This document shows positions 1 to 5,461 of a DNA stretch of 5,517 nucleotides, one piece after another (within the stretch, counting starts at the first letter, position 1; every line of letters begins with the position of its first letter). The position numbers were made by a program, and so were the translations under genes. The DNA is taken from the NCBI GenBank assembly GCA_964585635.1, contig CAZPEV010000195.1, forward strand, positions 1 to 5,517, read 5' to 3'. Origin of the DNA: CAZPEV01 sp964585635. GTDB lineage: Bacteria > Zixibacteria > MSB-5A5 > GN15 > JAAZOE01. The notes under the pieces are model-generated. The model was given only the letters and a program-made list of their open reading frames with translations. It made no database searches and was not told the DNA's origin.

Positions 1-206
1 ACTAAAGGCTCCCTCTCTTTTAATGACGTCGTACAGGAAACTGCCATATCCCTTACTTCTTTGAGTTCTTTCTCTAACTTTTCCACATCGCCGCATGCAT
101 TGTCCACTTTATTCTTATATATTCCGATTCTAAACGACGATACAAGGAACGCTATAAGGGCGCTAATTATAATGCCTGCAATGCTGACGGCAGTTGAGGT
201 TTCCAT
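1..206 (-). CDS. Membrane-anchored coiled-coil-like protein of unknown function (N-terminal part, runs off window)
   Basis: I do not recognise the family. Reading left from an ATG there are 68 codons without a stop up to the window edge, so the C-terminus is missing. Residues about 5-25 are a hydrophobic stretch rich in Ile, Ala and Leu, a likely single transmembrane helix or signal anchor. It is followed by basic residues (RIGIYKNK, 26-33), which predicts the tail on the cytoplasmic side. Residues about 34-68 are highly charged with a heptad-like spacing (DVEKLEKELKEV), suggesting a coiled coil. The start is supported by a strong GGAGGA ribosome site a few bases upstream. Codons are AT-rich (ATA, TTA, AGA, AAA), unlike the men genes to the right, which may mean recent acquisition. 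It is separated by 105 bases from the gene upstream and probably has its own promoter. Confidence 0.72.
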   Translation of the reverse strand, partial: METSTAVSIAGIIISALIAFLVSSFRIGIYKNKVDNACGDVEKLEKELKEVRDMAVSCTTSLKEREPL

Positions 207-208
207 AG

Positions 209-214
209 TCCTCC
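209..214 (-). promoter_or_regulatory. Strong ribosome binding site (GGAGGA) of the leftmost gene
   Basis: GGAGGA on the minus strand lies 2 bases before an ATG and is near-complementary to the 16S rRNA 3' end. The spacing is short, but it is the strongest such match in the window. It decides the start of the truncated leftmost gene, which would otherwise be hard to call because its stop codon is outside the window. Confidence 0.7.
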
Positions 215-249
215 AAAATATGCTCATAAGGTTCCAGAGTCAAGGACCA

Positions 250-278
250 TAAATACTGCACACATGTGCCCCCGTCAA
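250..278 (-). promoter_or_regulatory. Possible sigma-70-type promoter with an inverted repeat in its spacer
   Basis: On the minus strand TTGACG (5 of 6 to the -35 consensus) is followed after 17 bases by TATTTA, a poor -10 match (3 of 6). The spacer holds GCACA-TG-TGTGC, a 5-bp inverted repeat at 258-269 that could be an operator. Transcription would start about 40 bases before the ATG of the leftmost gene. The -35 and spacing are good, the -10 weak. This is an inference from sequence only. Confidence 0.3.
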
Positions 279-311
279 TCACTTTTTTTCCAAACTGACC
301 CACTACCGGAA

Positions 312-830
312 TTAGTAGGAAACCGAGCCGCGCCGGCGGTTGAGGGCGGCAACGACGGGAGGAATCAGAACCAGTTGGACGATAATGCCAAGCAGGCCGG
401 TAACCACAGCCGCCTTGAAATAGGTTTCCAACCCATAAGGGAGTTCGATAAACAACCCCAGAATCAATAATCCCAGAGCGAATCCCAGGCGGCCGACGAT
501 CATAGCGACGACCAGCGCCAGATAGATGTTCAACCTCAGCGTCGTGTACGAGAGGCCCGCGGCCAGACCATAGAGAGGCAGTTCCAGCGACATTAATGGC
601 ACGGCATAGGCCGGCGGCATGCCGGTCAGAAAAAAACCGACCAGGGGGGCTATCAATCCAACCAGGACGGCCGAAAACGGTCCGGCGATAAAACCGGCCA
701 AAAGGACCGGGATATGCATCGGCAAAAACAGGCGGCCGCCAAGGCCGAATTGGTGGAAGGCAATTGGCAAGAGCACCGCCAGCGCCAGAAAGAGGGCGGT
801 ATGCACGATAAGCTTGGAGGTGGGTCTCAC
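312..830 (-). CDS. ECF transporter S component-like membrane protein, substrate unknown
   Basis: This 172-residue, very hydrophobic protein has about six predicted membrane helices (roughly 8-25, 34-50, 52-70, 77-95, 101-125 and 139-162), the size and layout of substrate-binding S components of energy-coupling-factor vitamin transporters. Helix 1 contains an AxxxA pattern (A12, A16), as used by S components to dock on the EcfT scaffold. Other S-component-like segments are LPMHIPVLLAGFIAGP (36-51), LTGMPP (68-73) and the ELPLYGLAAGL stretch (83-93). No EcfA or EcfT gene is present here, so it would have to share an energising module encoded elsewhere. The GTG start directly follows the TAG that ends the out-of-reach tail of the upstream methyltransferase frame, indicating a tight operon and probable translational coupling; no strong ribosome site is visible. 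The substrate cannot be read from the sequence. Family call fairly sure, ligand unknown. Confidence 0.82.
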   Translation of the reverse strand: MRPTSKLIVHTALFLALAVLLPIAFHQFGLGGRLFLPMHIPVLLAGFIAGPFSAVLVGLIAPLVGFFLTGMPPAYAVPLMSLELPLYGLAAGLSYTTLRLNIYLALVVAMIVGRLGFALGLLILGLFIELPYGLETYFKAAVVTGLLGIIVQLVLIPPVVAALNRRRGSVSY

Positions 831-884
831 CTAAATCTTTCGACCGACCGCGAGATAAAGGGTATCGGTTTCGGTCAATTCGCA
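831..884 (-). other. Untranslated or read-through C-terminal remnant of the methyltransferase
   Basis: Directly after the in-frame TGA of the methyltransferase the same frame stays open for 17 codons, encoding CELTETDTLYLAVGRKI, and ends in a TAG that abuts the GTG of the S-component gene. A strand ending in xLYLAVxRK is what one expects at the end of small class I methyltransferases (final beta strand). The segment therefore looks like the true C-terminus, cut off by the stop. It is either a relic of a nonsense mutation, is reached by read-through or recoding, or reflects a base error in the sequence. Confidence 0.75.
842..876 (-). other. Possible RNA stem-loop just upstream of the S-component start
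   Basis: In the minus-strand transcript GACCG pairs with CGGTC, ACCG with CGGT and ATA with TAT, around a CCCTT loop. This gives 12 base pairs with a 2-base bulge on one side and a 4-base bulge on the other. It ends 11 bases before the GTG of the S-component gene. Its 5' arm (872-876) is shared with the perfect inverted repeat upstream, so the two structures exclude each other. Paired by eye; no folding energy was computed. Confidence 0.35.
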
Positions 885-900
885 TCAGGCGAATTGACCG
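872..900. repeat. Perfect 12-bp inverted repeat with 5-base loop around the methyltransferase stop codon
   Basis: CGGTCAATTCGC (872-883) and GCGAATTGACCG (889-900) are exact reverse complements separated by ATCAG. The TGA stop of the methyltransferase (885-887 on the minus strand) lies wholly inside the 5-base loop. No run of T follows on either strand, so it is not an ordinary intrinsic terminator. It may be an mRNA hairpin affecting termination or coupling to the next gene, a protein-binding site, or the trace of a template-switch event that turned an imperfect palindrome perfect. Confidence 0.9.
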
Positions 901-1427
901 CGCCGGAACATCTCCTCGAGCTGTTTTCGGTCAGGCAGGATATCATGATCTATCGGTCCGCCGGCCTGATGGTGCTCGCGGGCCAGCTCATCTCGTCCCG
1001 CCAGATGAATAATGACCATCCGGCCACCCGGTTTAAGGATACGATACGCCTCGCGAATCGCCTCATCCTTGTGGGAAAAGTGAGCAAAGGCGGCAAATGA
1101 CACTACCAGGTCGAATATTCCCATCGCAAAGGGAAGATGGGAGGCGTCCGCCTCGACGACGCCGATATTGTGAAAGGGGAAATTGTCGTGTGCCCGGCGA
1201 GCCACGCGCGGGGCGAAATCGACCCCGGCAATAAGGCCGTTCTCGCCGACCCGGCGACGCAGCAGGTCAAACAGGACTCCGGTGCCGCAACCGAGATCGC
1301 AGACCTTCAATCCCTTGCTCAGCCTGAACGTATCAATAATATGAGCAAGTCGCTCCAGGTCTTCGGCGGTTAGATCCTTATCCCAGGTGTCGCCGATATC
1401 GTCAAAGTATCTTTGTTTTTCGTCCAT
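885..1427 (-). CDS. Class I SAM-dependent methyltransferase, apparently truncated by an in-frame TGA
   Basis: The 180-residue product has a Rossmann-type SAM-binding core: motif I VCDLGCGTG (42-50), an acidic residue ending strand 2 (D70 in GVDFAPR), D94 in EADASHLPF, strand 4 FDLVVSFAAFAHF (105-117) and LKPGGRMVIIH (131-141). The start YFDDIGDTWD resembles small UbiE-like methyltransferases. It lacks the FGLRN-type signature of MenG/UbiE, so I do not call it the menaquinone C-methyltransferase. The substrate is unknown. The family normally ends with one more helix and beta strand; here TGA stops it after FRRGQFA while the expected ending continues in frame for 17 codons. Read through, it would be 198 residues. 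The ATG is chosen because it aligns with the family N-terminus, but it has no clear ribosome site. A TTG 36 bases upstream is an alternative start. It forms an operon with the S-component gene. Confidence 0.8.
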   Translation of the reverse strand: MDEKQRYFDDIGDTWDKDLTAEDLERLAHIIDTFRLSKGLKVCDLGCGTGVLFDLLRRRVGENGLIAGVDFAPRVARRAHDNFPFHNIGVVEADASHLPFAMGIFDLVVSFAAFAHFSHKDEAIREAYRILKPGGRMVIIHLAGRDELAREHHQAGGPIDHDILPDRKQLEEMFRRGQFA

Positions 1428-1535
1428 CAAGTGACTAATAATGTATATCGGGCTCAAAGTCAAGCAGCTTCCGCGGCGGCGTTGTCGTCGCAGGCTCCGT
1501 TCTCGCCAGCGCCCAGGTGCTCATCCAGAATACTT

Positions 1536-1565
1536 TTGACTACCATAGGGTATACGGCTTATATT
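1536..1565 (+). promoter_or_regulatory. Probable sigma-70-type promoter of the thioesterase gene
   Basis: TTGACT (5 of 6) and TATATT (5 of 6) are separated by 18 bases on the plus strand. Transcription would begin near 1572, giving a leader of about 25 bases that contains the AGGA ribosome site and the ATG at 1597. An alternative upstream TTG start at 1564 would fall inside the -10 element and is therefore unlikely. The spacing is one base longer than ideal. Confidence 0.5.
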
Positions 1566-1586
1566 GGATGAGTCGTTGGTCAGGTC

Positions 1587-1590
1587 AGGA
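1587..1590 (+). promoter_or_regulatory. Ribosome binding site (AGGA) deciding the thioesterase start
   Basis: AGGA lies 6 bases before the ATG at 1597, an ordinary spacing. It favours this ATG over the in-frame TTG 33 bases upstream, which overlaps the predicted promoter. Confidence 0.55.
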
Positions 1591-1596
1591 TTTAGC

Positions 1597-2007
1597 ATGG
1601 CTGCCATAAAAGAATATTACACAATCGCTCTCCATGATACCGACGCCGCCGGTATTCTTTACTTCGCCAATCTGTTCAGAATCGTGCATGCGACCTACGA
1701 GCGGCTTCTGGAAAGGATCGGGTACCCACTATGTCGAATAATCCCGGAGGGTGTTTTCCTGATTCCGGTTGTTCATGCCGAAGCCGATTTCCATCAGCCG
1801 CTTACGGTGGGCAATACGGTGGAAATAGCGTTGTCGATCGCCGCCATCGGGGAGTCGTCATTCACGCTGGCATATAGGTTGTATAGCTTGGATGGTGATT
1901 TGGTTGGGTCGGCCGGGACGGTTCATGTCATGGCCGACGGTGTCACAAAAACTTCAACTCCTCTGCCGCCCGATTTCAAGAATCGGCTGCGGGAATTGAT
2001 GGAATAG
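1597..2007 (+). CDS. Hotdog-fold acyl-CoA thioesterase, probable 1,4-dihydroxy-2-naphthoyl-CoA hydrolase
   Basis: This 136-residue protein belongs to the 4-hydroxybenzoyl-CoA thioesterase/YbgC type of single hotdog domains, whose usual length it matches. The signature HDTDAAGILYFANLFRIVH (13-31) contains the catalytic aspartate (D16 by alignment to D17 of Pseudomonas 4-hydroxybenzoyl-CoA thioesterase). The TDAAGxxYFAN wording is close to that of cyanobacterial DHNA-CoA hydrolases of vitamin K1 synthesis. The long helix follows (about 22-42), then the beta strands (about 52-112). Family members are cytoplasmic and usually tetrameric. It lies next to menE and close to the menB-A-C-E operon, so the inferred job is hydrolysis of DHNA-CoA to DHNA, the step between MenB and MenA (the role called MenI). 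It is convergent with menE, with only 2 bases between the stops, and seems to have its own promoter. A general acyl-CoA thioesterase (YbgC-like) is the alternative. Confidence 0.87.
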   Translation: MAAIKEYYTIALHDTDAAGILYFANLFRIVHATYERLLERIGYPLCRIIPEGVFLIPVVHAEADFHQPLTVGNTVEIALSIAAIGESSFTLAYRLYSLDGDLVGSAGTVHVMADGVTKTSTPLPPDFKNRLRELME

Positions 2008-2009
2008 AA

Positions 2010-3497
2010 TCACTCCTGCTCCCGAAAAAGCTCCGGAAATTGCCGTTGCAAGGCTGAATGATCGTGTTTGCCGCTGCCGGTCAGGGGTAAGTGCGAGACG
2101 ACGATCAATCGGTCCGGTACCATGAGACGGGGAAGACGCCGGCCGATTTCCTGAAGCAGGAATGATTCCGATAGGGAGGCGTTGGCCACCTCGACAAAGG
2201 CCACCGGACGGCTGCCCCAACGTCTGTCGATGCGCGCCATCACGACCGCGCCGCTGACACCGGGGATTGACCGTATGGCCGCCTCGATCCGGCCCGGATC
2301 AATGTTTTCTCCGCCGGAGACGATGATCCGGTCGGCGCGGCCAAGGACAGTCAAGTAGCCGTCGCCATCAAGCACCCCCAAATCGCCGGTATCGAACCAA
2401 TCCTGCCCTGCCGTTCTTTTCCGTTCCCCAATATATTTTGAGAACAGGACCTCGCCGCGGACCCGGATTCGACCCGGATGCCCCGGCGGGACAGACTGGC
2501 CCAGGTCATCCCGGAGGCCGATCTCAACGTATGGCAGCGTCTTTCCGGCCGAGGCAAGCTTTTCTATCTGCTGCGGAAAATCGAGGAGCGTTATCATCGA
2601 GGCGGTCTCGGTCATCCCATAACTGGTCAGCACCGGCAGCCGACGCGCCGCTATTTCACGTCGCAGCGAATCATCGACTGCCGCCCCCCCGAGAATGATC
2701 GCCTTGGCCAGGCGAAGCTGATTATCGGGGTCGCCGCGAATCAGATCGGCGAGCATGGTGGGAACCAGCGAAAGCAGCGTCACCCGGCCCTCCCGAACAA
2801 GAGGCAGGACGGATTCGCGGGAAAACCTCGGCAAAATAGCTGACGCACACCCGGCCAGGGCGGTGCGGTACAGTATTGACAGCCCGCCGACGTGAAAAAA
2901 GGGAAGGACCGCCAGCCAGCAATCATCCTTCGCCGGCGGCAGCCCCGCCGCCTGGCCCAACGCGCTAAAATGCAGATTTGCCCAAGTAAGAACCACGCCG
3001 CGCGGCCGGCCGCTGCTGCCGGAGGTGTAAATAATCACCCCCTCGCGGTCAAGCGACACGGGATCGGGCCGGGCAGGCTCGGAAGAATGATCCGGCGGAC
3101 GGACGACATCATGAATATTGATCGTCTCGACTCCCAGTTCACCGGCCGCCAGGGTAAAGTCTTGGTCGTGGAGTAGTAGCCGGCAGCCGCATTCGGCAAG
3201 CTGCGCCTGCCAATCAGTGGGACGCAGGCGGTAATTCAGCGGCAGTAGCCGGTAGCCGTGGCGAAAGGCAGTATAAAACAGCGCCGCATACGGCACTGAA
3301 TTCTGCGCGAGCACCGCCAGGAGATCGCCGGGCCTTAGGCCGGATGCTGAAAGACGGGTCGCCGTGGCCTCAATGATGCGATCCAGATCGCCATAAGTTA
3401 TTGCATGCTGCGTATCGCCTAGCGCGACCTGTGCCGGAGCGTCAGCCGCGGCGATCGACACGGGGCAAGGAGTGGTCCTGTTTCCTATGGTAATCAT
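2010..3497 (-). CDS. menE: o-Succinylbenzoate--CoA ligase (MenE)
   Basis: The 495-residue adenylate-forming enzyme activates o-succinylbenzoate with ATP and attaches CoA, the step before MenB. Motifs of the ANL superfamily appear in order: the P-loop-like YTSGSSGRPRG (157-167), PFFHVGG (199-205), SYGMTET (292-298), DTGD (369-372) with DGDGYLTVLGRADRIIVSGG (377-396) and ENI (397-399) at the hinge to the C-terminal domain, and GSGKHDHSAL (474-483) with the probable catalytic lysine K477. Length is normal for MenE. The specific call rests on its place directly after menC; by motifs alone another acyl-CoA ligase would be possible. Its ATG overlaps the menC TGA by 4 bases (ATGA), so translation is likely coupled. 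No terminator is visible after its stop, and the transcript must run into the antisense strand of the thioesterase gene. Confidence 0.93.
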   Translation of the reverse strand: MITIGNRTTPCPVSIAAADAPAQVALGDTQHAITYGDLDRIIEATATRLSASGLRPGDLLAVLAQNSVPYAALFYTAFRHGYRLLPLNYRLRPTDWQAQLAECGCRLLLHDQDFTLAAGELGVETINIHDVVRPPDHSSEPARPDPVSLDREGVIIYTSGSSGRPRGVVLTWANLHFSALGQAAGLPPAKDDCWLAVLPFFHVGGLSILYRTALAGCASAILPRFSRESVLPLVREGRVTLLSLVPTMLADLIRGDPDNQLRLAKAIILGGAAVDDSLRREIAARRLPVLTSYGMTETASMITLLDFPQQIEKLASAGKTLPYVEIGLRDDLGQSVPPGHPGRIRVRGEVLFSKYIGERKRTAGQDWFDTGDLGVLDGDGYLTVLGRADRIIVSGGENIDPGRIEAAIRSIPGVSGAVVMARIDRRWGSRPVAFVEVANASLSESFLLQEIGRRLPRLMVPDRLIVVSHLPLTGSGKHDHSALQRQFPELFREQE

Positions 3498-4564
3498 TGC
3501 GAGTCACCGATCCCCAGCCCTGGGCCTTTGGGGACGGCCACGGCGCCATCGATCACGGTCGTCAGGTGAGGGTCGGCATCGGCGAGCAGGCGCAGGGTAT
3601 CCAAGCCGGCCGCTTCAGGTTCTCCGGGAAGGGCTGCCGCCAAATGAAGCAGTGCGGCGATACCGGTTTCACTTTCCAAGGTTGATGTCACAACCACCCG
3701 GCAGCCATGGGCTCGGGCCGTCTCGGCCAATTGCCATGTCTGGCGTATTCCTCCCAGCAGAGTCGGTTTTAGGATGAAAAGATCGGCCGCTTCCCCGGCA
3801 ATAAATGACTGCGGGTCACTTGGGGCGATCAGACTTTCGTCCAGCGCCATCCGGATTCCGGTCGACCGGCCTAATCTCCTGATATCTGTTATTTCAGACC
3901 ACCGGTACGGCTCTTCAATGAATGCTATGCCTACGGCGGCCAATGAATGAAGGGCCGTTTCCGCCTCCCGACGTGACCATCCCCGGTTGGCGTCGAGCCG
4001 GATGCGAATCTTCTCTCCCAGTTGCAGGCGGGCCAGCTTGACGAAGGCGATGTCATCATCGACTTGTCCACCGACCTTGATTTTGACGGTGTGGTATCCA
4101 GATCGGGCGATTTCGGATTTGACTTTTTCCCAATCATCCACCGGTCTGATCAACAGGTAATTTACCTGCACGTGCGACCCCGCCTGAGGGTTGAGCCAGA
4201 TCGAAAGCGGCTTTCCGGCTCGCCGGGAAGATAGATCGTATAGTGCCGTCTCCAGCCCAAAACGGGCCGCAGGGCAGGATGATGGGATGAGGTCATCGAC
4301 CAAAGCAGCGATGTCGTCGCGCGAATCAGGAATGTCGCGATCGGCAAGGTTTCGCCCCGCTTGCGCCAGAGCGCGTTCAGTCGTCGGCCTGGAATCGGGC
4401 GAGAAACCGTCCAGTGGTGAGGCCTCACCGCGCCCGCTATGGCCGGCTTCGTCCGCAATCCTGACAATGAAACCACGCCGCAGATGAAGCGAGCCTTGCG
4501 AGCTTACAAACGGGACAACGAGGGTTCGTTCAAAGGGAGAGATGGAAAGCGCGGTTATTCTCAC
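3494..4564 (-). CDS. menC: o-Succinylbenzoate synthase (MenC), enolase superfamily
   Basis: MenC dehydrates SHCHC to o-succinylbenzoate. The 356-residue protein has the N-terminal capping domain (about 1-100) and the TIM-barrel domain of the enolase superfamily. Catalytic residues are all in place: the KxK pair K161/K163 in VKIKVGG, metal ligands D191 (RLDANRGW), E217 (FIEEP) and D242 (ALDES), and K266 (ILKPTLLGG). The TSTLESETGIAAL stretch near 293-305 is typical of OSBS. I choose the GTG start at 4564, which overlaps the menA stop as GTGA and has an AGG 9 bases upstream. An in-frame TTG 9 bases earlier has that AGG directly against it and is less likely. Enzymes of this type can also racemise N-acylamino acids, but the flanking menA and menE make the menaquinone role clear. 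Confidence 0.95.
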   Translation of the reverse strand: MRITALSISPFERTLVVPFVSSQGSLHLRRGFIVRIADEAGHSGRGEASPLDGFSPDSRPTTERALAQAGRNLADRDIPDSRDDIAALVDDLIPSSCPAARFGLETALYDLSSRRAGKPLSIWLNPQAGSHVQVNYLLIRPVDDWEKVKSEIARSGYHTVKIKVGGQVDDDIAFVKLARLQLGEKIRIRLDANRGWSRREAETALHSLAAVGIAFIEEPYRWSEITDIRRLGRSTGIRMALDESLIAPSDPQSFIAGEAADLFILKPTLLGGIRQTWQLAETARAHGCRVVVTSTLESETGIAALLHLAAALPGEPEAAGLDTLRLLADADPHLTTVIDGAVAVPKGPGLGIGDSQ

Positions 4565-5457
4565 AGCAGCCAACCTATGCCGAACAGCAACCCGTAGGCA
4601 ATGAGCAGGCGGCCGGTGGTCGCCAAAGTATTATTCAGCCGCTCGCCATCGGTGGTGGAGAAGACGGTCCGCACCGGACCGACCGCCAACAGCAGATAAG
4701 CCATGGCCAGGTACAGGTGGACATTGTGTATCATATGGGCCAAGGGCACAATCATCGCCGCGGCGGCCAGAAGCATGACCAGGTATTCATAGCGGGCAAA
4801 GGTCCGGCCGAATCGGACGGCCAGCGTCCGCTTGCCTCCTTTGCGATCGGAGGCGATATCGCGCAGGTTGTTGACCGTCAGGATGGCGGTCGAGATCATG
4901 CCGAACGGCAGACCGGCCAGAATTATCGGCGCCGAAATATTCAGCGCCTGAACATAATAAGTCCCGGCCAGCGCCACCGGGCCGAAAAAAATCAGGGCAA
5001 AGATATCCCCCAGCCCGACATACCCCAGCGCCAGCGGCCCGGCGGTGTACAGCAGGCCGCAGAGGATCGAGCTGAGGCCGATGATAACCACCGGCCAGCC
5101 GCCGCGATGGACCAAGTAGGCGCCGGCGGCCGCAGCCAGAAGGAAAGCGATGGCGGTCGCCAAGGCCGTCTGCCGGGGGGTGGCAAGGCCGGCCTGAGTG
5201 ACTCGCAGCGGCCCGATCCGTTCGGCAGTGTCGGTCTGCTTGGTGAAATCGAACAAGTCGTTGGCGAAGTTGGTTCCGATCTGAATCATGGCCGACCCGA
5301 ACACGGCTGCCAGAAACGAGGTCAGGTGAAACAAGCCGTCGCCACGAGCGAGCACACCACCGACCAGCACCGGGACGATTCCGGCCGGAAGTGTCTTGGG
5401 GCGCGCGGCCTGCAGCCAGATGCGCAGTGGATGAGGAGGGCGATTCTCCGCGGTCAT
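4561..5457 (-). CDS. menA: 1,4-Dihydroxy-2-naphthoate polyprenyltransferase (MenA)
   Basis: MenA attaches the polyprenyl chain to DHNA with loss of the carboxyl group, giving demethylmenaquinone in the cytoplasmic membrane. The 298-residue UbiA-type protein starts with the MenA-like WLQAARPKTLPAGIVPVLVG (14-33). The first aspartate-rich motif is GTNFANDLFDF (61-71; N66, D67, D70), and the second is NNLRDIASDRKGGKRTLAVR (196-215; D200, D204). These bind the diphosphate through Mg2+. About eight or nine hydrophobic helices are visible. The ATG is preferred because it lies 4 bases after the menB stop; a TTG 54 bases upstream would overlap the menB tail and adds a hydrophilic stretch not expected in the family. 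The ribosome site is weak (TAGG), which fits coupling to menB translation. It overlaps the menC GTG by 4 bases. Confidence 0.96.
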   Translation of the reverse strand: MTAENRPPHPLRIWLQAARPKTLPAGIVPVLVGGVLARGDGLFHLTSFLAAVFGSAMIQIGTNFANDLFDFTKQTDTAERIGPLRVTQAGLATPRQTALATAIAFLLAAAAGAYLVHRGGWPVVIIGLSSILCGLLYTAGPLALGYVGLGDIFALIFFGPVALAGTYYVQALNISAPIILAGLPFGMISTAILTVNNLRDIASDRKGGKRTLAVRFGRTFARYEYLVMLLAAAAMIVPLAHMIHNVHLYLAMAYLLLAVGPVRTVFSTTDGERLNNTLATTGRLLIAYGLLFGIGWLL

Positions 5458-5461
5458 TTGC

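Noticed and set aside
61..252. A 63-residue plus-strand frame with Ser-rich start
   Set aside because: It is antisense to the leftmost minus-strand gene, has no ribosome site, and its composition looks like a shadow of the opposite frame.
258..300. Intrinsic terminator on the plus strand before the run of seven T near 284-290
   Set aside because: Only a 3-bp stem can be formed before the T-run, and no plus-strand gene ends there.
163..885. A 240-residue minus-strand frame across the S-component gene
   Set aside because: Its Arg/Pro/Gly-rich sequence has no domain signature and it overlaps the S component, whose frame gives clear membrane helices; it is a high-GC shadow.
842..887. Selenocysteine insertion at the methyltransferase TGA as the main explanation
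   Set aside because: The downstream hairpin lacks the usual G at the start of its loop, the position is not a known redox or catalytic cysteine in the family, and no Sec machinery is seen in the window. It is kept only as a minor option.
714..1100. A 128-residue plus-strand frame over the start of the S component and the end of the methyltransferase
   Set aside because: It is antisense to two recognisable genes, with no ribosome site or family resemblance.
885..1427. Methyltransferase as MenG/UbiE, the last step of menaquinone synthesis
   Set aside because: It is shorter than MenG and lacks the FGLRN-type and N-terminal signatures of that family; closeness to the men genes alone is not enough, and it is in a separate operon.
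2010..2045. Terminator hairpin at the end of menE from the two GGAGC-like blocks around 2016-2036
   Set aside because: The blocks are direct, not inverted, repeats and cannot form a stem.
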